DNA of 64,000 nucleotides from Pseudaminobacter salicylatoxidans (GCF_003148475.1 NZ_QGGG01000004.1:62001-126000), one strand, 5' to 3'. Shown: positions 19,137 through 28,381, counted from the stretch's first letter. Numbers and translations: made by a program. Notes: generated by a model from the letters alone, not told the origin.

Positions 19137-19155
19137 GGGGTGTGTAGAGGCGAAA

Positions 19156-20079
19156 ATGCACAACCGTATCCTCGCCGGCGTCGTCAGCCTGTGCCTCGGC
19201 ATCATGATCTTTTCCTTGCAGGACCCGCTCATCAAGGCGGTTTCGGGCCGTTACCCGGTCATGGAGGTGATGGCGATCCGCTCCGTTGTGGCGCTGCCCA
19301 TCCTGCTGCTTATCGTACATCGCGACGTCGGGCTTGCCGCTCTTGTTTCACGCAGTTTCGGCCTGCTCACGCTGCGGGCATTGACCTTGTTTTCGTCCTA
19401 CACGGCCTATTATCTGGCACTTGCCGCGCTGCCGATGGCCAATGCCATCGCGCTCTACTTCATGGCGCCGCTGTTCATCATGGTGCTGGCCGGACCTTAT
19501 CTGGGCGAGCGTGTTTCCTGGCAGAGCTTCGCCGCCGTGTCGGTCGGCCTGGTCGGCGTGCTGGTGATGCTGCGGCCCGGCGGCGATGTGTTCGAATGGG
19601 CGGCACTTCTGTCCCTGTTATCGGCGGGACTGTACGGTTTTGCGCAGATGACGGCCCGCAAGCTCGGCACGACCGAATCGCCTACCGTCATGAGCTTCTA
19701 CCAGAACGGCATCTATCTGCTCGGCGCCCTCGTCACCGCCGGCATCTTCGCCGTGTCGAACCCTGGCGACTTCGCCCATCCCAGCCTGCGCTTCCTGACG
19801 CGGAGCTGGGTGTGGCCCGACACCGGCGACTTCCTCATGATGGCCTCGTGCGGGGTCATCGCTTCAGCCGGCATGATCCTGCTGTCGCAGGCCTACCGGC
19901 TGGCCCCGGCAAACATCGTCGCGACATTCGAATACAGCGGCATATTGTGGACGCCACTCTGGGGTTTCCTGTTCTTCGCCGAAGTGCCGCATGCCGCGAC
20001 CATCTTCGGCGCCGCGCTCATTGTCGGCGCAGGCATCTTTGCACTGAACGGAAGGGCCGGCGGCCGGGTCGCGGCCTGA
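19156..20079 (+). CDS. EamA (DMT superfamily) transporter
   Basis: 307 residues with ten predicted membrane helices in two EamA repeats, the form of small-molecule exporters of the drug/metabolite superfamily. The ATG at 19156 is preceded by AGAGG seven bases away; the open frame continues upstream but runs through the leader hairpins and is not protein-like. Divergent from the LysR gene, and behind a leader with a terminator, so its expression is probably conditional. The substrate is not known. Confidence 0.92.
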   Translation: MHNRILAGVVSLCLGIMIFSLQDPLIKAVSGRYPVMEVMAIRSVVALPILLLIVHRDVGLAALVSRSFGLLTLRALTLFSSYTAYYLALAALPMANAIALYFMAPLFIMVLAGPYLGERVSWQSFAAVSVGLVGVLVMLRPGGDVFEWAALLSLLSAGLYGFAQMTARKLGTTESPTVMSFYQNGIYLLGALVTAGIFAVSNPGDFAHPSLRFLTRSWVWPDTGDFLMMASCGVIASAGMILLSQAYRLAPANIVATFEYSGILWTPLWGFLFFAEVPHAATIFGAALIVGAGIFALNGRAGGRVAA

Positions 20080-20164
20080 GACAAACCGCGCCTGCCCTTT
20101 AAATGCCGGTATCGCACACTATCTGGCGCAGACCTGCCCGGCTCCAACAGACAAAGGGTTGCCC

Positions 20165-21055
20165 TTGCCGAAATCCAAGCCGTCCCGGCGCGCGCTGCTG
20201 ATCGTCAATCCCAAGGCCCGCCGTGGCACAGGCTCCATCGCCGCCGCCGTGAACGTGATGTCCAGAGGCGGCATGACGGTTATCGAGGAGCGGGCGAGCG
20301 GGAACGAAACGCTCTCCGACCTCATTCGCCGCCGCGCGCCCGACTTCGACCTGGTGGTGCTCGGCGGCGGTGACGGCACGCTGAACATAGCCGCTGCCGG
20401 CCTCGTCGATGCCGGCCTGCCGCTTGGCGTGCTGCCGCTCGGCACGGCCAACGATTTCGCGCGCACGGTCGGCATTCCGCCCGATCCGGTGAAGGCCGCC
20501 AGCCTCATCGTCATCGGCGCGCTGTCGCCCATAGACCTCGGCGAGGTCAACGGCCATCTGTTCTTCAACGTCGCCAGCATCGGCTTCAGCGCCGAGCTTG
20601 CCGCCGACCTGACCCAGCAGGCCAAGAAGCGCTGGGGCAAGCTGGGCTATGCCATCGTCGCGGCGCGGCTGCTGGCACGCTCGCAGCTCTTCAGCGCCTA
20701 TCTCGATCATGACGGGACGACCGAGAAGATCAGGACCATGCAGGTTTCGGTCGGCAACGGGCGCCACTATGGCGGCGGCATGACGGTCGAGGAAAGCGCC
20801 ACCGCCGATGACGGCATGCTCGACTTCTACAGCCTGGAGGTCGACCATTGGTGGCGGCTCCTGGCGCTGTTGCCGAGCCTGCGCAAAGGCACGCATGGGC
20901 GCTGGGACGATGTGCGCGCCTTCCGCACCACGGAAGTGACGATCCGCACCAGCAAGCCGAGGCCGGTGAATACCGACGGCGAACTTATCACCACCACCCC
21001 GGCGCATTTCCGCATTCGCCCGCAGGCGCTTCAGGTGTTTACGCCGAAGAGCTGA
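20165..21055 (+). CDS. Diacylglycerol/sphingosine kinase-like lipid kinase (YegS/BmrU type)
   Basis: 296 residues. The DAGK catalytic domain shows LLIVNPKARRG near residue 12 and the nucleotide-binding GGGDGTLN near residue 71, then LGTANDFART. The C-terminal domain has the FNVASIGFSAE and NGRHYGGGM segments of the family. The protein phosphorylates a lipid or related alcohol; the true substrate is uncertain. A TTG start at 20165 is preferred because AAAGGG lies six bases upstream; a TTG at 20159 touches that site. Its last 17 bases overlap the convergent GST gene. Confidence 0.9.
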   Translation: MPKSKPSRRALLIVNPKARRGTGSIAAAVNVMSRGGMTVIEERASGNETLSDLIRRRAPDFDLVVLGGGDGTLNIAAAGLVDAGLPLGVLPLGTANDFARTVGIPPDPVKAASLIVIGALSPIDLGEVNGHLFFNVASIGFSAELAADLTQQAKKRWGKLGYAIVAARLLARSQLFSAYLDHDGTTEKIRTMQVSVGNGRHYGGGMTVEESATADDGMLDFYSLEVDHWWRLLALLPSLRKGTHGRWDDVRAFRTTEVTIRTSKPRPVNTDGELITTTPAHFRIRPQALQVFTPKS

Positions 21056-21695
21056 TCGGGCCCGGCAATCCGGGCTCCGTCCGCCCGAAGGAGTCGCGAC
21101 TGCGCATGGCCTGCCACCAGCCATGCAATTTGGGGAATGCGCGCAATTCGGCCGCGCCTTCCTGGGCCGCGGTGAAACAGGCCACCATCGCGCCCACATG
21201 CAGGTCCGCGAGGCTGAGCCTGTCGCCGACCAGAAAGTCGCCGCCTGCCGCCAGGTCTTCCAGCGCCGCCAGCACGCGGCGCGAGCCCCGAAGCCCTTCG
21301 GCCAGAACGGCTTCGTCCGGAGCCAGACCCGAAGCCACGTTGAAAACGCGCTGCGTGAAAACCTGCCTCACCATCGGCCAATAGCCGTAGCTGTCGGCAA
21401 TGGCGATCATCTGGTTCATGCGCGCCCGCCGGCGTGCGTCCGAAGGCTGGAGCGGTTCGCCCGGAAAGGCTTCATCCACGTAGCGTATTATCGCCGTCGT
21501 TTCGTAGAGAGCAAAACCGTCATGGACGAGGGTCGGCACCCGGCCGAACGGATGCAAGGCCAGATAATCCGCCGGGATCGTCTCCGCGAACGGATCGACC
21601 TCCACATGATCCCACGAGACGCCCTTCTCGACGAGCGCCAGCCGGGCGATGCGCAGATAGACACTGTAGCGGTAGCCATGCAGCGTCACGCTCAT
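21039..21695 (-). CDS. Glutathione S-transferase family protein
   Basis: 218 residues. Thioredoxin-like domain with GRVPTLVHDG and YETTAIIRYVDE, then the helical domain with the conserved SLADLHVGAM motif near residue 167 (N-capping box). It lies just downstream of hpt on the same strand (8 bases) and overlaps the 3' end of the convergent lipid kinase gene by 17 bases. Substrate unknown. Confidence 0.92.
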   Translation of the reverse strand: MSVTLHGYRYSVYLRIARLALVEKGVSWDHVEVDPFAETIPADYLALHPFGRVPTLVHDGFALYETTAIIRYVDEAFPGEPLQPSDARRRARMNQMIAIADSYGYWPMVRQVFTQRVFNVASGLAPDEAVLAEGLRGSRRVLAALEDLAAGGDFLVGDRLSLADLHVGAMVACFTAAQEGAAELRAFPKLHGWWQAMRSRDSFGRTEPGLPGPISSSA

Positions 21696-21703
21696 GGCGC
21701 GCG

Positions 21704-22246
21704 TCAGGCGTCGCCCGTCACGACACCCACGAAGGGCAGTTCGCGAAAGGCGTGTGCCACGTCCATGCCATAGCCGACCACGAAGGAATCGGGGCAGTCG
21801 AAGCCGACATAATCGGCATTGAGCGAGGTCTGGCGGCGCATGCGCTTGTCGAGCAGCACGGCAAGCGAACAGCTCTTGGCGCCGCGCGACAGCATGAGAT
21901 CGCGCGCGTAGGACAGCGTCTTGCCCGATTCGAGAATGTCGTCGATCAGCAGCACGTCGCGGCCCTTCACCTCGTTGTCGATGTCGCGCAGCACGCGCAC
22001 TTCGCCGCTGGTGGTGCCCGAACCATAGCTGGAGATGAAGATGAACTCGACTTCCGGCGACAGCCCGACATCATGCATGGCGCGGATCAGATCGGCCGCG
22101 AAGATGAACGACCCCTTCAACACCGAGATGACCAGAAGGTCGGTATAATCGCGCGAGGCGATCTCCTTGGCCAGTTCCAGGTTTCGGCGCGCAATCGCCG
22201 AGGCACTAAACAGAACTTCGATATCCTTGCCGCGGACAACCGGCAT
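21704..22246 (-). CDS. hpt: Hypoxanthine phosphoribosyltransferase
   Basis: 180 residues, the family length. It salvages hypoxanthine (and guanine) to IMP/GMP using PRPP. The PRPP loop VLLIDDILESGKTL is near residue 100; the flexible loop SSYGSGTTSGEV and the base-binding Lys/Val segment DYVGFDCPD are present. The ATG at 22246 is eight bases after GGAGA. It follows the DUF3426-like gene by 4 bases and precedes a GST by 8, so the three genes are probably one transcript. Confidence 0.96.
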   Translation of the reverse strand: MPVVRGKDIEVLFSASAIARRNLELAKEIASRDYTDLLVISVLKGSFIFAADLIRAMHDVGLSPEVEFIFISSYGSGTTSGEVRVLRDIDNEVKGRDVLLIDDILESGKTLSYARDLMLSRGAKSCSLAVLLDKRMRRQTSLNADYVGFDCPDSFVVGYGMDVAHAFRELPFVGVVTGDA

Positions 22247-22250
22247 CGTC

Positions 22251-22895
22251 TTACTCTCCAAACGCGACCTTGACGGCCTTTACGCCGTTCTTAGGTACCG
22301 CAAGGCGCGACGAAAAGGCAAATCTGCCGCCCGGCGCCAGGGGTTCCTGCGATGTCCCCAGCTTGTAGAACGTAACGCGTCCGTCCTCGCCGGTCACGTT
22401 GATTTCCAGCCCCGGCAGCGGCACGGCCAGCACGCCATGATTGGTCGCCTCGCCATCGACGAACAGCACCGGCCGGCCGGAGGTTATTTCGACGCGCGAC
22501 CTGATGCCGGAAAGGCTCAAGCCTTCGGCCGGGCCGGCAGCGGAAAACGGCAACTGCCGCACCCATGCATGTCCGCCCGACACCCAGAACGCCGTGAAGG
22601 CGAGGCTTGCGCCGAATATCCAGAAGGCCGGACCGGCGCGGCACCCGAAGGACCGCGCTTTCTGCCGCTTTTTCTCCCCGTTCCGGTGCAGCATCGTCAT
22701 GCCTGTGGCGGCCGATGACTGGATTGCGGGAATGAAGGCCGCAGGCAGCACCGGCATGGGCTGGGCACACGCCGAAACGATTTCGAAATCGGCTTCGACG
22801 ATGCCGGCGTCCATCGCCTGCCGCGACGCCGCGCCTTCGCGCACGGCGGTCAGAATCTCGCCGGAAACCGGGCGCGCGGTGCGACCGTCTGCCAT
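22251..22895 (-). CDS. DUF3426-like membrane protein without a recognisable zinc ribbon
   Basis: 214 residues. A membrane helix at about residues 88-106 separates an N-terminal cytoplasmic part from a C-terminal domain whose pattern (VDGEATNHG..VPLPGLEINV..LAPGGRFAFSSRL) matches the DUF3426 beta-domain that ends MJ0042 zinc-ribbon proteins. The usual N-terminal CxxC..CxxC ribbon is missing here. This assignment comes from pattern alone. It is divergent from ftsE, the normal rhizobial place for such a gene, and heads the hpt unit. Confidence 0.65.
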   Translation of the reverse strand: MADGRTARPVSGEILTAVREGAASRQAMDAGIVEADFEIVSACAQPMPVLPAAFIPAIQSSAATGMTMLHRNGEKKRQKARSFGCRAGPAFWIFGASLAFTAFWVSGGHAWVRQLPFSAAGPAEGLSLSGIRSRVEITSGRPVLFVDGEATNHGVLAVPLPGLEINVTGEDGRVTFYKLGTSQEPLAPGGRFAFSSRLAVPKNGVKAVKVAFGE

Positions 22896-23083
22896 AGCCG
22901 ATGGGCGTCCTCTCGAAGCTATCCGGATTCCAGAGCTAAGCGGAATTGGTTAATGCTTCTCCCCGTGCAGCGAATCAGGTCCGCTTTTCGAGTGAATTTT
23001 AACCAACCGTTAACCATCTCGCCCGAAGCTCGTTTCGAGCAATCGGGCCGCCACGCGACCCTGAACATGCAAGGTTTCCGCAA

Positions 23084-23743
23084 TTGATTCGCTTCGAGAA
23101 TGTCGGCCTGCGCTACGGAATGGGTCCGGAGATCCTGCGCGACATCTCCCTGCACATTCCGCAAAGCTCATTCCAGTTCCTGAGCGGCCCGTCCGGCGCG
23201 GGCAAGACGACACTGCTGCGCCTGCTGTTCCTGTCGCTCAAGCCCACGCGCGGGCTCATCACCGTCTTCGGCAAGGACCGTTCCAGCATCACCCGGCAGG
23301 AGCTACCGCTGCTGCGCCGGCGCATCGGCGTCGTGTTCCAGGACTTCCGCCTGCTCGACCACATGACCACCTACGAGAACGTGGCGCTGCCCTTGCGCGT
23401 GCGCGGGCGCGAGGAGGCAAGCTACCGCAGCGACGTCACCGAGCTTTTGAAATGGGTCGGGCTGGGCGACCGCATGCATGTTCTGCCGCCGGTGCTTTCA
23501 GGCGGCGAAAAGCAGCGCGCGGCGATTGCCCGCGCCCTGATCGAGCAGCCGCAGATCCTGCTGGCCGACGAGCCGACCGGCAATGTCGATCCGCCGCTGG
23601 CGCGCCGCCTGCTGCGGCTCTTCATCGAATTGAACCGGCTGGGCACGGCGGTGGTGATCGCCACCCACGACCTCGCACTGATGGATCAGGTCGATGCGCG
23701 CCGCCTCATCCTCGCCAATGGAAGGCTCGACATCTATGACTGA
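23084..23743 (+). CDS. ftsE: Cell division ATP-binding protein FtsE
   Basis: 219 residues. ABC ATPase with Walker A GPSGAGKTT near residue 37, signature LSGGEKQRAAIARAL near 137 and Walker B ILLADEPTGNVD near 160. With FtsX it links divisome assembly to activation of peptidoglycan amidases. The start is a TTG at 23084, the first codon matching the conserved IRFENVGLRYG N-terminus, with AAGG nine bases upstream. It overlaps ftsX by 8 bases. Confidence 0.95.
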   Translation: MIRFENVGLRYGMGPEILRDISLHIPQSSFQFLSGPSGAGKTTLLRLLFLSLKPTRGLITVFGKDRSSITRQELPLLRRRIGVVFQDFRLLDHMTTYENVALPLRVRGREEASYRSDVTELLKWVGLGDRMHVLPPVLSGGEKQRAAIARALIEQPQILLADEPTGNVDPPLARRLLRLFIELNRLGTAVVIATHDLALMDQVDARRLILANGRLDIYD

Positions 23744-24731
23744 GCCCCATGGCGACGAAACCTATGATCATGTCGTGCCGGTGACGCAGGCCGCGCCGCG
23801 CGCCCGCGTGGAGAGGCGGGTTGCGCCGATCGTGCCCCCGGCCAACATCGCCGGCCGCGCACTGGTCTTCGTCATCGCCATCATGACTTTCCTCTCCTGC
23901 CTCACGCTCGGCGCCGTCACGCTGGTGCGCGACACCGCCTCCGTGTGGCAGAACCAGATCGCCCGTGAGGCCACCATTCAGGTCAAGCCCGTCGAGGGCG
24001 TCGATATGGACGCCTCTCTGGAGAAGGCCGCCCGCATCGCCAGCCAGTTCAGCGGCGTGCGCGGCGTCAAGATCGTGGATCGGGCGGCAACCGCGCGCCT
24101 GCTCGAACCATGGCTGGGCTCGGGCCTCGACATAGACGAATTGCCGGTGCCGCGGCTGGTCATCGTCACCATCGACCAGGACAATCCGCCCGATTTCAAC
24201 GGCATGCGCCAGCTCCTGCAGCCGGAAGTGCCGGGGGTGTCGCTGGACGACCACCGCACCTGGGTGGACCGGCTGGTCGCCATGGCCCACACCACGGTGA
24301 CGCTCGGCATGGCCGTGCTGGTGCTGATGCTGTCGGCCACCGTGCTGACGGTGGTGTTCGCCACGCGCGGCGCCATGGCCGGCAACGGCCACATCATCGA
24401 GGTGCTGCACTATGTCGGCGCGGAAGCCAGGTTCATCGCCCGCGAGTTCCGCCGGCATTTCCTGCTCATCGGCATGAAGGGTGCTGCCGCCGGCGGTGCC
24501 GCCGCGATGGTGGTGTTCGTGCTGTTCTGGTGGTGGTCCTCGCGCAATCTGGCAACGCCGCAGGCCGACCAGGCAACCGCCCTGTTCGGGAATTTCTCCA
24601 TTGGCGCGGCCGGCTATGCGGGCGCCGCCCTCGTCGTCGCGCTGATCGGCGTGCTTACCGCGGCCACGTCGCATGTAACCGTGGTAACCTATCTGAACGA
24701 CATCGATGTCAGCCATCATGAGGGGCTGTGA
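23736..24731 (+). CDS. ftsX: Cell division protein FtsX
   Basis: 331 residues. Cytoplasmic N-terminal tail, a first membrane helix near residues 45-65, a periplasmic domain of about 110 residues, then three membrane helices, the FtsX topology. The ATG at 23736 lies inside the end of ftsE (8-base overlap), which couples translation and fixes the start. Partner of FtsE at the septum. Confidence 0.93.
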   Translation: MTEPHGDETYDHVVPVTQAAPRARVERRVAPIVPPANIAGRALVFVIAIMTFLSCLTLGAVTLVRDTASVWQNQIAREATIQVKPVEGVDMDASLEKAARIASQFSGVRGVKIVDRAATARLLEPWLGSGLDIDELPVPRLVIVTIDQDNPPDFNGMRQLLQPEVPGVSLDDHRTWVDRLVAMAHTTVTLGMAVLVLMLSATVLTVVFATRGAMAGNGHIIEVLHYVGAEARFIAREFRRHFLLIGMKGAAAGGAAAMVVFVLFWWWSSRNLATPQADQATALFGNFSIGAAGYAGAALVVALIGVLTAATSHVTVVTYLNDIDVSHHEGL

Positions 24732-24829
24732 CATGGGTCATGAAAAAGCCTCACGAAGCGCTTCCAGATGTAACGCAATGTGCGGAGACGCCCTGTGCAT
24801 CCCCGCCCGACACGGATTACCATGCCGCC

Positions 24830-25546
24830 ATGACTGAGCTTGAAGTCAGGGATGCCGGCAACGGCGCGAGGGAGGGATTTCTGACAGTCAGGCGCTCGCG
24901 CCTCGGCAAGGTCCTGCGCGCCTCGATTTTCGGCATCCTCGGGCTCGGCGTCACCTTCGCCGTCGGCTTCGGCCTGTTTGCCGACTATATCAGCCGCCTC
25001 ACCACGCCGCCCAATCCGCCGGCGGCCGACGCCATCATCGTGCTGACCGGCGGACAGGCACGCATCGATGCCGCCGTCCACCTGCTGAAATCGGGCAAGG
25101 GCAAGCGGCTGCTGATCAGCGGCGTCAACCCCGTTGCCAGCCGCAAGTCGTTGCAGCGTGCGACCGGCGGCGACAACGCGCTGTTCAGTTGCTGCGTGGA
25201 CATCGACCGCGCGGCGCTGGACACGATCGGCAATGCCGAGGAAAGCGCCAAATGGGTTCGCACCCATGACTATTCGAGCGTGATCCTGGTCACCAACAAC
25301 TATCACATGCCGCGCAGCCTGCTGGAAATGAGCCGCCTGATCGACGAGGTCGAGGTGCAGCCCTATCCGGTCGTCAACAGCCGCATCGACGGCGGCACGC
25401 TGATGACCAACAAGGCGGCGCTGCGGGTGATGCTGACCGAATACACGAAATATCTCGGCGCGCTGGCCAGAGCCGTGGTGCCGCTGCGCTCCACGCCGGA
25501 CGGCACGATCATGGTGGACGCCACCACCACGGCGACCACCAGATAA
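24830..25546 (+). CDS. YdcF family (DUF218) membrane-anchored protein
   Basis: 238 residues from the chosen ATG. One N-terminal membrane helix (about residues 32-52), then a DUF218 Rossmann-like domain with AIIVLTGGQARID and VILVTNNYHMPRS. Related proteins are linked to envelope and cell-wall intermediates, but the reaction is not established. The frame opens earlier, at a GTG (24728) that overlaps the ftsX stop; the ATG at 24830 is preferred because it leaves about 30 residues before the helix, as in relatives. It follows ftsEX and probably shares their transcript. Confidence 0.85.
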   Translation: MTELEVRDAGNGAREGFLTVRRSRLGKVLRASIFGILGLGVTFAVGFGLFADYISRLTTPPNPPAADAIIVLTGGQARIDAAVHLLKSGKGKRLLISGVNPVASRKSLQRATGGDNALFSCCVDIDRAALDTIGNAEESAKWVRTHDYSSVILVTNNYHMPRSLLEMSRLIDEVEVQPYPVVNSRIDGGTLMTNKAALRVMLTEYTKYLGALARAVVPLRSTPDGTIMVDATTTATTR

Positions 25547-25688
25547 AGCCGCCGCGCCGGTTCAGGCTCGATCGCGGCCGGATTTGCGCATACGCGGCGC
25601 GCAGCGTTTCGCGCCCGGAATCATACGCTACGGTTTTCCTTTCGCGGTTGTTGGTGTAACCAGCCCTGACACTGTTCTCGGGCCGCTC

Positions 25689-26474
25689 ATGACCGCAATC
25701 CGCTCACTTGCCTTCAACTTCGTCTTTTACGCCAACCTGATCGTCCAGATGATCTTCTGGACGCCGTTCTATTTCCTGGTGTCGCGCGAACGCGCCTGGA
25801 TCGTTCCGAAATTCTGGGCCCGCTCCAGCCTGTGGCTGCAGGAGAAGATCGCCGGCACCAGAAGCGAGATAACCGGACAGGAAAACCTGCCGGAAGGCTC
25901 CTACATCATCGCCCCGAAGCACCAGTCCTTCTGGGATACGTTTTCGTTCCTGCCCGACATTCCCGATGCGCTCTACATCCTGAAGCGCGAACTGACCTGG
26001 ATTCCCGTCTTCGGCTGGTACATCGCCAAGATGCGCATGATCCCGGTCGACCGCGGCAGCCGCTCCAAGGCGCTGCGCATGGCGGTGGCCGCCACCAAGG
26101 CCGAACTGGCGCGAAACAGCCGCCAGCTCATCATCTATCCGGAAGGCACACGCCGCCCGCCGGGTGCCGAACCGGCCTACAAATGGGGCATCGTGGAGCT
26201 CTACACCCAGCTCAACCTGCCGGTCGTGCCGGTGGCGCATGTAGCGGGGCTCTATTGGCCGCGCCGCAAATTCATGCGCTATCCGGGAACGATCAAGGCG
26301 CGCTTCCTGCCGCCAATCCCGCCGGGGCTGGGCAAGGAAGAATTCATGAAGCGGCTGATTGCCGAAACCGAAGCCGCCTGCGACGAGCTGCTGATCGAGT
26401 CGGTCCGCACCGACAGACCCGCGCTTCCGCCCACCGCCGCCGCGCGGCTGAAGGAACTGGGCGCGAAAGCATGA
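25689..26474 (+). CDS. plsC: 1-acyl-sn-glycerol-3-phosphate acyltransferase
   Basis: 261 residues. It acylates lysophosphatidic acid to phosphatidic acid at the inner membrane. The catalytic HX4D motif is KHQSFWDTF near residue 76; the glycerophosphate-binding IYPEGTRR is near residue 156, and an N-terminal hydrophobic segment anchors it. The ATG at 25689 starts the conserved sequence; the frame extends to 25584 without plausible content. The stop codon TGA lies inside a 16-bp palindrome. Confidence 0.94.
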   Translation: MTAIRSLAFNFVFYANLIVQMIFWTPFYFLVSRERAWIVPKFWARSSLWLQEKIAGTRSEITGQENLPEGSYIIAPKHQSFWDTFSFLPDIPDALYILKRELTWIPVFGWYIAKMRMIPVDRGSRSKALRMAVAATKAELARNSRQLIIYPEGTRRPPGAEPAYKWGIVELYTQLNLPVVPVAHVAGLYWPRRKFMRYPGTIKARFLPPIPPGLGKEEFMKRLIAETEAACDELLIESVRTDRPALPPTAAARLKELGAKA

Positions 26475-26556
26475 TCCCGAAAAGTTGCAGGCTTTCGGGA
26501 TCATGCTTCAAGAACAAAACCTGGAATGAGATGACGATTCAAAGGAAAGTCATCTC
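26467..26556. repeat. Two-hairpin palindromic element at the plsC 3' end
   Basis: First hairpin: perfect 16-bp inverted repeat 26467-26482 / 26493-26508 (AGCATGATCCCGAAA arms), the motif of a repeat widespread in Rhizobiales. Second hairpin: GAGATGAC (26528-26535) with GTCATCTC (26549-26556). The first arm contains the plsC stop codon. It separates convergent plsC and the aldo/keto reductase gene and may act as terminator or message stabiliser. Confidence 0.8.
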
Positions 26557-26624
26557 GTAGGTCTGAAGGCGGAGCCCGGTCCCGGCATGACCGGAACGGG
26601 GCTGTCGCTTTTCTGCAAGCCAGC

Positions 26625-27590
26625 TCAGATCGCGCTGGCCTTGTCCAGTTGCACAATGTCGGCCGCGTCGAGCTTCAGTTCAGCCGCGCGGATCAGGCTG
26701 TCCACCTGCGCGAGCGAGGTGGCGCTGGCTATCGGCGCGGTGACGCCGGGGCGCGCAATGATCCACGCCAGCGCGACTTCTGCAGGCCTGGCCCCGTGCC
26801 GGGCCGAAACCGCATCGAGCGCCGCCAGAATACGCATTCCGCGAGGATTGAGGTATTTCTTCACCGCTTCGCCGCGCGCGCTTTTGCCGAGATCGGCTTC
26901 GCTGCGATACTTGCCCGAAAGGAAGCCGCTGGCGAGACCGTAATAGTTGATGACGCCGATGTCCTCGGCCATGCACAGGTCGCGCAACGGCCCGTCGAAG
27001 GCGGCGCGGCCGTAGAGATTGTATTCCGGCTGCAGCACGTCGTAGCGCGGCAGTCCCTTCTCCTTTGCAACCTTGAGCGCCGCGCCAAGCTGTCCGGCGT
27101 CGAGGTTGGAGGCGCCGACATGGCGCACCTTGCCCTGCTCGATCAGCTTCCGATAGGCGTCGAGCGTTTCCTCATAGGGCGTCGTCTCGTCCGGCCAGTG
27201 CGACAGGTAGAGGTCGATGAAATCGCTCTGCAGCCGCTTCAGCGAGGCTTCGACGGCGCGCATGATATAGGCGGCGGACAAATCCCGCTTGCCCTGCCCC
27301 ATGTCGGAGCCGACCTTGGTGACGACGACGATCCTGTCGCGATTGCCGCGCGCCTTCATCCATTTGCCGATGATGGTTTCGGATTCGCCGCCTGAATTGC
27401 CCGGCGCCCAGCGCGAATAGACATCGGCCGTGTCGATGGCGTTGAAGCCCGCATCCGCGAACCGGTCGAGCAGATCGAAGGAGGTTTTCTCGTCGGCCGT
27501 CCAGCCGAAGACATTGCCGCCGAAAACCAGCGGCGCGATTTCAAGGCTGGTGCGGCCCAGACGACGCTTCTGCAAAATCCTGTCTCCCAT
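26625..27590 (-). CDS. Aldo/keto reductase
   Basis: 321 residues, NADPH-dependent TIM barrel of the YghZ/Tas-like group. The catalytic Asp and Tyr are in DTADVYSRWAPG near residues 55-60, the Lys in VVTKVG near 90 and the His in LSHWPDE near 132. The C-terminal VALAWIIARPGVTAPIASA segment binds the cofactor. The ATG at 27590 follows GGA; a TTG three codons earlier is possible. The physiological substrate is unknown. Confidence 0.92.
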   Translation of the reverse strand: MGDRILQKRRLGRTSLEIAPLVFGGNVFGWTADEKTSFDLLDRFADAGFNAIDTADVYSRWAPGNSGGESETIIGKWMKARGNRDRIVVVTKVGSDMGQGKRDLSAAYIMRAVEASLKRLQSDFIDLYLSHWPDETTPYEETLDAYRKLIEQGKVRHVGASNLDAGQLGAALKVAKEKGLPRYDVLQPEYNLYGRAAFDGPLRDLCMAEDIGVINYYGLASGFLSGKYRSEADLGKSARGEAVKKYLNPRGMRILAALDAVSARHGARPAEVALAWIIARPGVTAPIASATSLAQVDSLIRAAELKLDAADIVQLDKASAI

Positions 27591-27705
27591 CAATTCCAAT
27601 ATGCGTTTGCACCCGCGACCCGCGCGGACATTTGCTCAGGCTATGTCAGGACATGAGCCGATCAAACCCGAACGATTGAATATCCACCTCACAAGATCGC
27701 GAGGC

Positions 27706-28227
27706 TCACGCCGGCCCCAATCTCCCGGCCACGCGCTCCAGCCAGTGATCGCGAATGCCGAGCGCCTCCAGATGCTGAAGCGTGTTGAGGACATATTCCT
27801 CGTTGCGGCCGGACTGGCCGGTCGCACCGGAAACGATTCGCGCGGCCTCCGCTTCATCGAGATTTCCGGCATATTGCGTATGATTGCGGTCGACCACGTA
27901 GCAGATCGCCTCGACCGTCTTGCCCGCATCGAGGCGAATCAGGCGGGTGCGTTCGAGATAGACATGGGTGACGAGTTCGCGGGCGCGCAGATAGCCCACC
28001 ACCTCGTCATGCAGGTCGCCGGGCACGCGAAACGCCAGCCCCACGCAGGAGCCGCCCCGGTCGAGCCCCAGCACCAGCCCCGGCCTTTCGGGGGTTCCGC
28101 GATGGACGTGGGAACGCACGCAAAGCGACCGGCGATAGCCGTACAGGCGCGCGCGCTGCGTCTCCACATGCGCGAAACCGGGGCGCCAAATCAGCGAACC
28201 ATAGCCAAAAACCCAAAAATCGCCCAT
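27706..28227 (-). CDS. Gamma-glutamylcyclotransferase, ChaC-like
   Basis: 173 residues. The start of the fold, FWVFGYGSLIW, carries the YGSL substrate-binding loop, and the glutamate base is expected in the ..NLDEAEAARIV region. ChaC enzymes cleave glutathione to 5-oxoproline and Cys-Gly. The ATG at 28227 starts exactly at the family N-terminus; the frame stays open to 28404 but that part overlaps the divergent gene's leader. Divergent from the DUF2125 gene. Confidence 0.9.
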   Translation of the reverse strand: MGDFWVFGYGSLIWRPGFAHVETQRARLYGYRRSLCVRSHVHRGTPERPGLVLGLDRGGSCVGLAFRVPGDLHDEVVGYLRARELVTHVYLERTRLIRLDAGKTVEAICYVVDRNHTQYAGNLDEAEAARIVSGATGQSGRNEEYVLNTLQHLEALGIRDHWLERVAGRLGPA

Positions 28228-28381
28228 ATCGCCAAGCCAACTCCGCTTGCGGTGCGCATGCCGCCGGGCCATGGGTAAAGGATCATTGCAAAAAGGGGAA
28301 ACCGGTTTTTTGCCGGAAAGACCGCCCGACAGGAAAAATCGTCCCAGGTTCACCGACCTCGTGAAAGGATCGCCGGAAAAA

